From the NCBI GenBank assembly GCA_947632255.1, contig CANROL010000084.1:1-5506 (forward strand): DNA of 5,506 nucleotides. Direction: 5' to 3'. The notes under the pieces were generated by a model. It worked only from the letters and a program-made list of their open reading frames with translations, was not told the origin of the DNA and did no database searches. Each line of letters begins with the position of its first letter. The stretch's first letter is position 1. This DNA comes from an uncultured Bacilli bacterium (GTDB lineage: Bacteria; Bacillota_I; Bacilli_A; RF39; UBA660). The position numbers and the translations under genes were made by a program. Below are positions 4,922-5,506 of this stretch, piece after piece.

Positions 4922-5506
4922 TTATTCAAATACTTTTTTTAAAATATTAGTTATTAATAATGTTTTTAATTCTTTTTCTTCTATTTTATTTATGGCAAAA
5001 GTTTTAGAACCAGCTTTATTTAAAGATGCTCCACAGTGGAATATTATATTTTCATCGATTATAATAAATCTATCATGAAAAGTATTATTTCTTATGATAG
5101 TTAAATTATGATATTCTTCGTTATATTTATTAATATCAATATCTTTTAATAAACTTTTTTCTTTAGTTATTAATATTACTTTAATATTTAAATTCTTAAT
5201 CATTTCTAAAAAACTTAAATCAGCATAATTATCTATTACTATTAATTCTTTTTTAGCTAATTTAAATAATTCCATGATTTTGGCATAAGCATCAAAAATC
5301 TCACCATCATAAAAAATTATTTCTTTTTCTGGTTTATTTTCTAATAATTTAAATATTTTATCAAAATTATTATCATGTTCTATTAATTTATTTTCATAAT
5401 TATCTAATCTATTATTGATATTTAATAAATTATTAAATAACTTTTCATTATTTAATATTAAGTGTCTTGCCAAAACAAAAGCATCCATGATAGCTATACT
5501 TACTTC
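4922..5506 (-). CDS. ORF6N-domain family protein, C-terminal half with PLD-like domain (5' end outside window)
   Basis: The frame is open to the right edge. Codons before the ATG at 5486-5488 read E-V-S-I-A-I, continuing into MDAFVLARHLI. This matches the conserved '(K/E)VSI.IMDAF...R..I' segment that I recall just after the ORF6N domain, so that ATG is internal and the N-terminal DNA-binding domain lies outside. Counting from that Met, about 12-50 is a probable coiled coil and 58-170 a phospholipase-D-like domain. Its blocks are FYDGEIFDAYAKI (59-71), LIVIDNYAD (82-90), the catalytic-type motif HDRFIIID (138-145; H138, R140, D145, an HxK-x4-D variant with Arg for Lys), and CGASLNKAGSKTFAI (152-166). 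ORF6N and KilA-N proteins are related to phage antirepressors and are common as orphan chromosomal genes; their role is not established. It ends at TAA 4922-4924. Nuclease activity is not shown; many such domains have a single motif. Confidence 0.8.
   Translation of the reverse strand, partial: EVSIAIMDAFVLARHLILNNEKLFNNLLNINNRLDNYENKLIEHDNNFDKIFKLLENKPEKEIIFYDGEIFDAYAKIMELFKLAKKELIVIDNYADLSFLEMIKNLNIKVILITKEKSLLKDIDINKYNEEYHNLTIIRNNTFHDRFIIIDENIIFHCGASLNKAGSKTFAINKIEEKELKTLLITNILKKVFE

Noticed and set aside
4909..4930. TTTGAAT/ATTCAAA hairpin over the stop codon of the - strand gene as its terminator
   Set aside because: It has no G+C-rich stem and no T run on the - strand after the hairpin. 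Any terminator activity would be for + strand read-through.
5486..5488. ATG as the true start of the - strand gene at the right edge
   Set aside because: The frame stays open to 5506 and the preceding codons E-V-S-I-A-I continue a conserved family segment into IMDAF, so this Met is internal and the gene is cut by the window.

Overview
The window is very AT-rich chromosomal DNA (roughly a quarter G+C by eye) with dense, short-spaced genes and AGGAG/GGAGG-type ribosome binding sites. All seven visible stop codons are TAA or TAG. This suggests a low-GC Bacillota, perhaps one of the small-genome, host-associated Bacilli or Mollicutes-like lineages. The lineage is inference; no rRNA or marker gene is present.

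Region 1 (1-1881, + strand) is the end of a Tad/type IVc pilus or type II secretion-like operon. It holds the C-terminal tail of a probable TadA/CpaF ATPase, then tadB and tadC, the two T2SSF-family inner-membrane platform proteins. The three are packed head to tail with 9- and -1-nt spacing. No pilin or TadE/F gene follows tadC; the operon appears to end there.

Region 2 (1882-4597) is a metal-homeostasis module. A DtxR/MntR-family repressor lies on the - strand, its stop codon directly abutting that of tadC. Divergent from it are feoA and feoB, which overlap by 13 nt. The gap between repressor and feoA carries a DtxR/MntR-box-like palindrome. The repressor keeps all six residues of the MntR dinuclear metal site, so it may sense Mn as well as, or instead of, Fe. 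A canonical terminator overlaps the feoB stop codon.

Region 3 (4598-4921) is a non-coding, AT-rich gap with two unusually GC-rich perfect palindromes. They share the plan GGTNN-CAAATTG-N'N'ACC, and their arms differ by compensatory changes.

Region 4 (4922-5506, - strand) is the C-terminal part of a gene running off the right edge. Its sequence matches the C-terminal half of ORF6N-domain (KilA-N/phage-antirepressor-related) proteins: an '..IMDAF..' helix, a coiled coil and a phospholipase-D-like domain with an H-x-R-x4-D motif.

The most interesting signal joins regions 3 and 4. In one frame the palindromes read R/W-S-Q-I-A-T-L and R-F-Q-I-G-T-L, which look like a short variable segment I recall from ORF6N domains themselves. 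An ORF6N gene with nearby palindromes of the same design could be a self-associated repeat/DNA-binding system.
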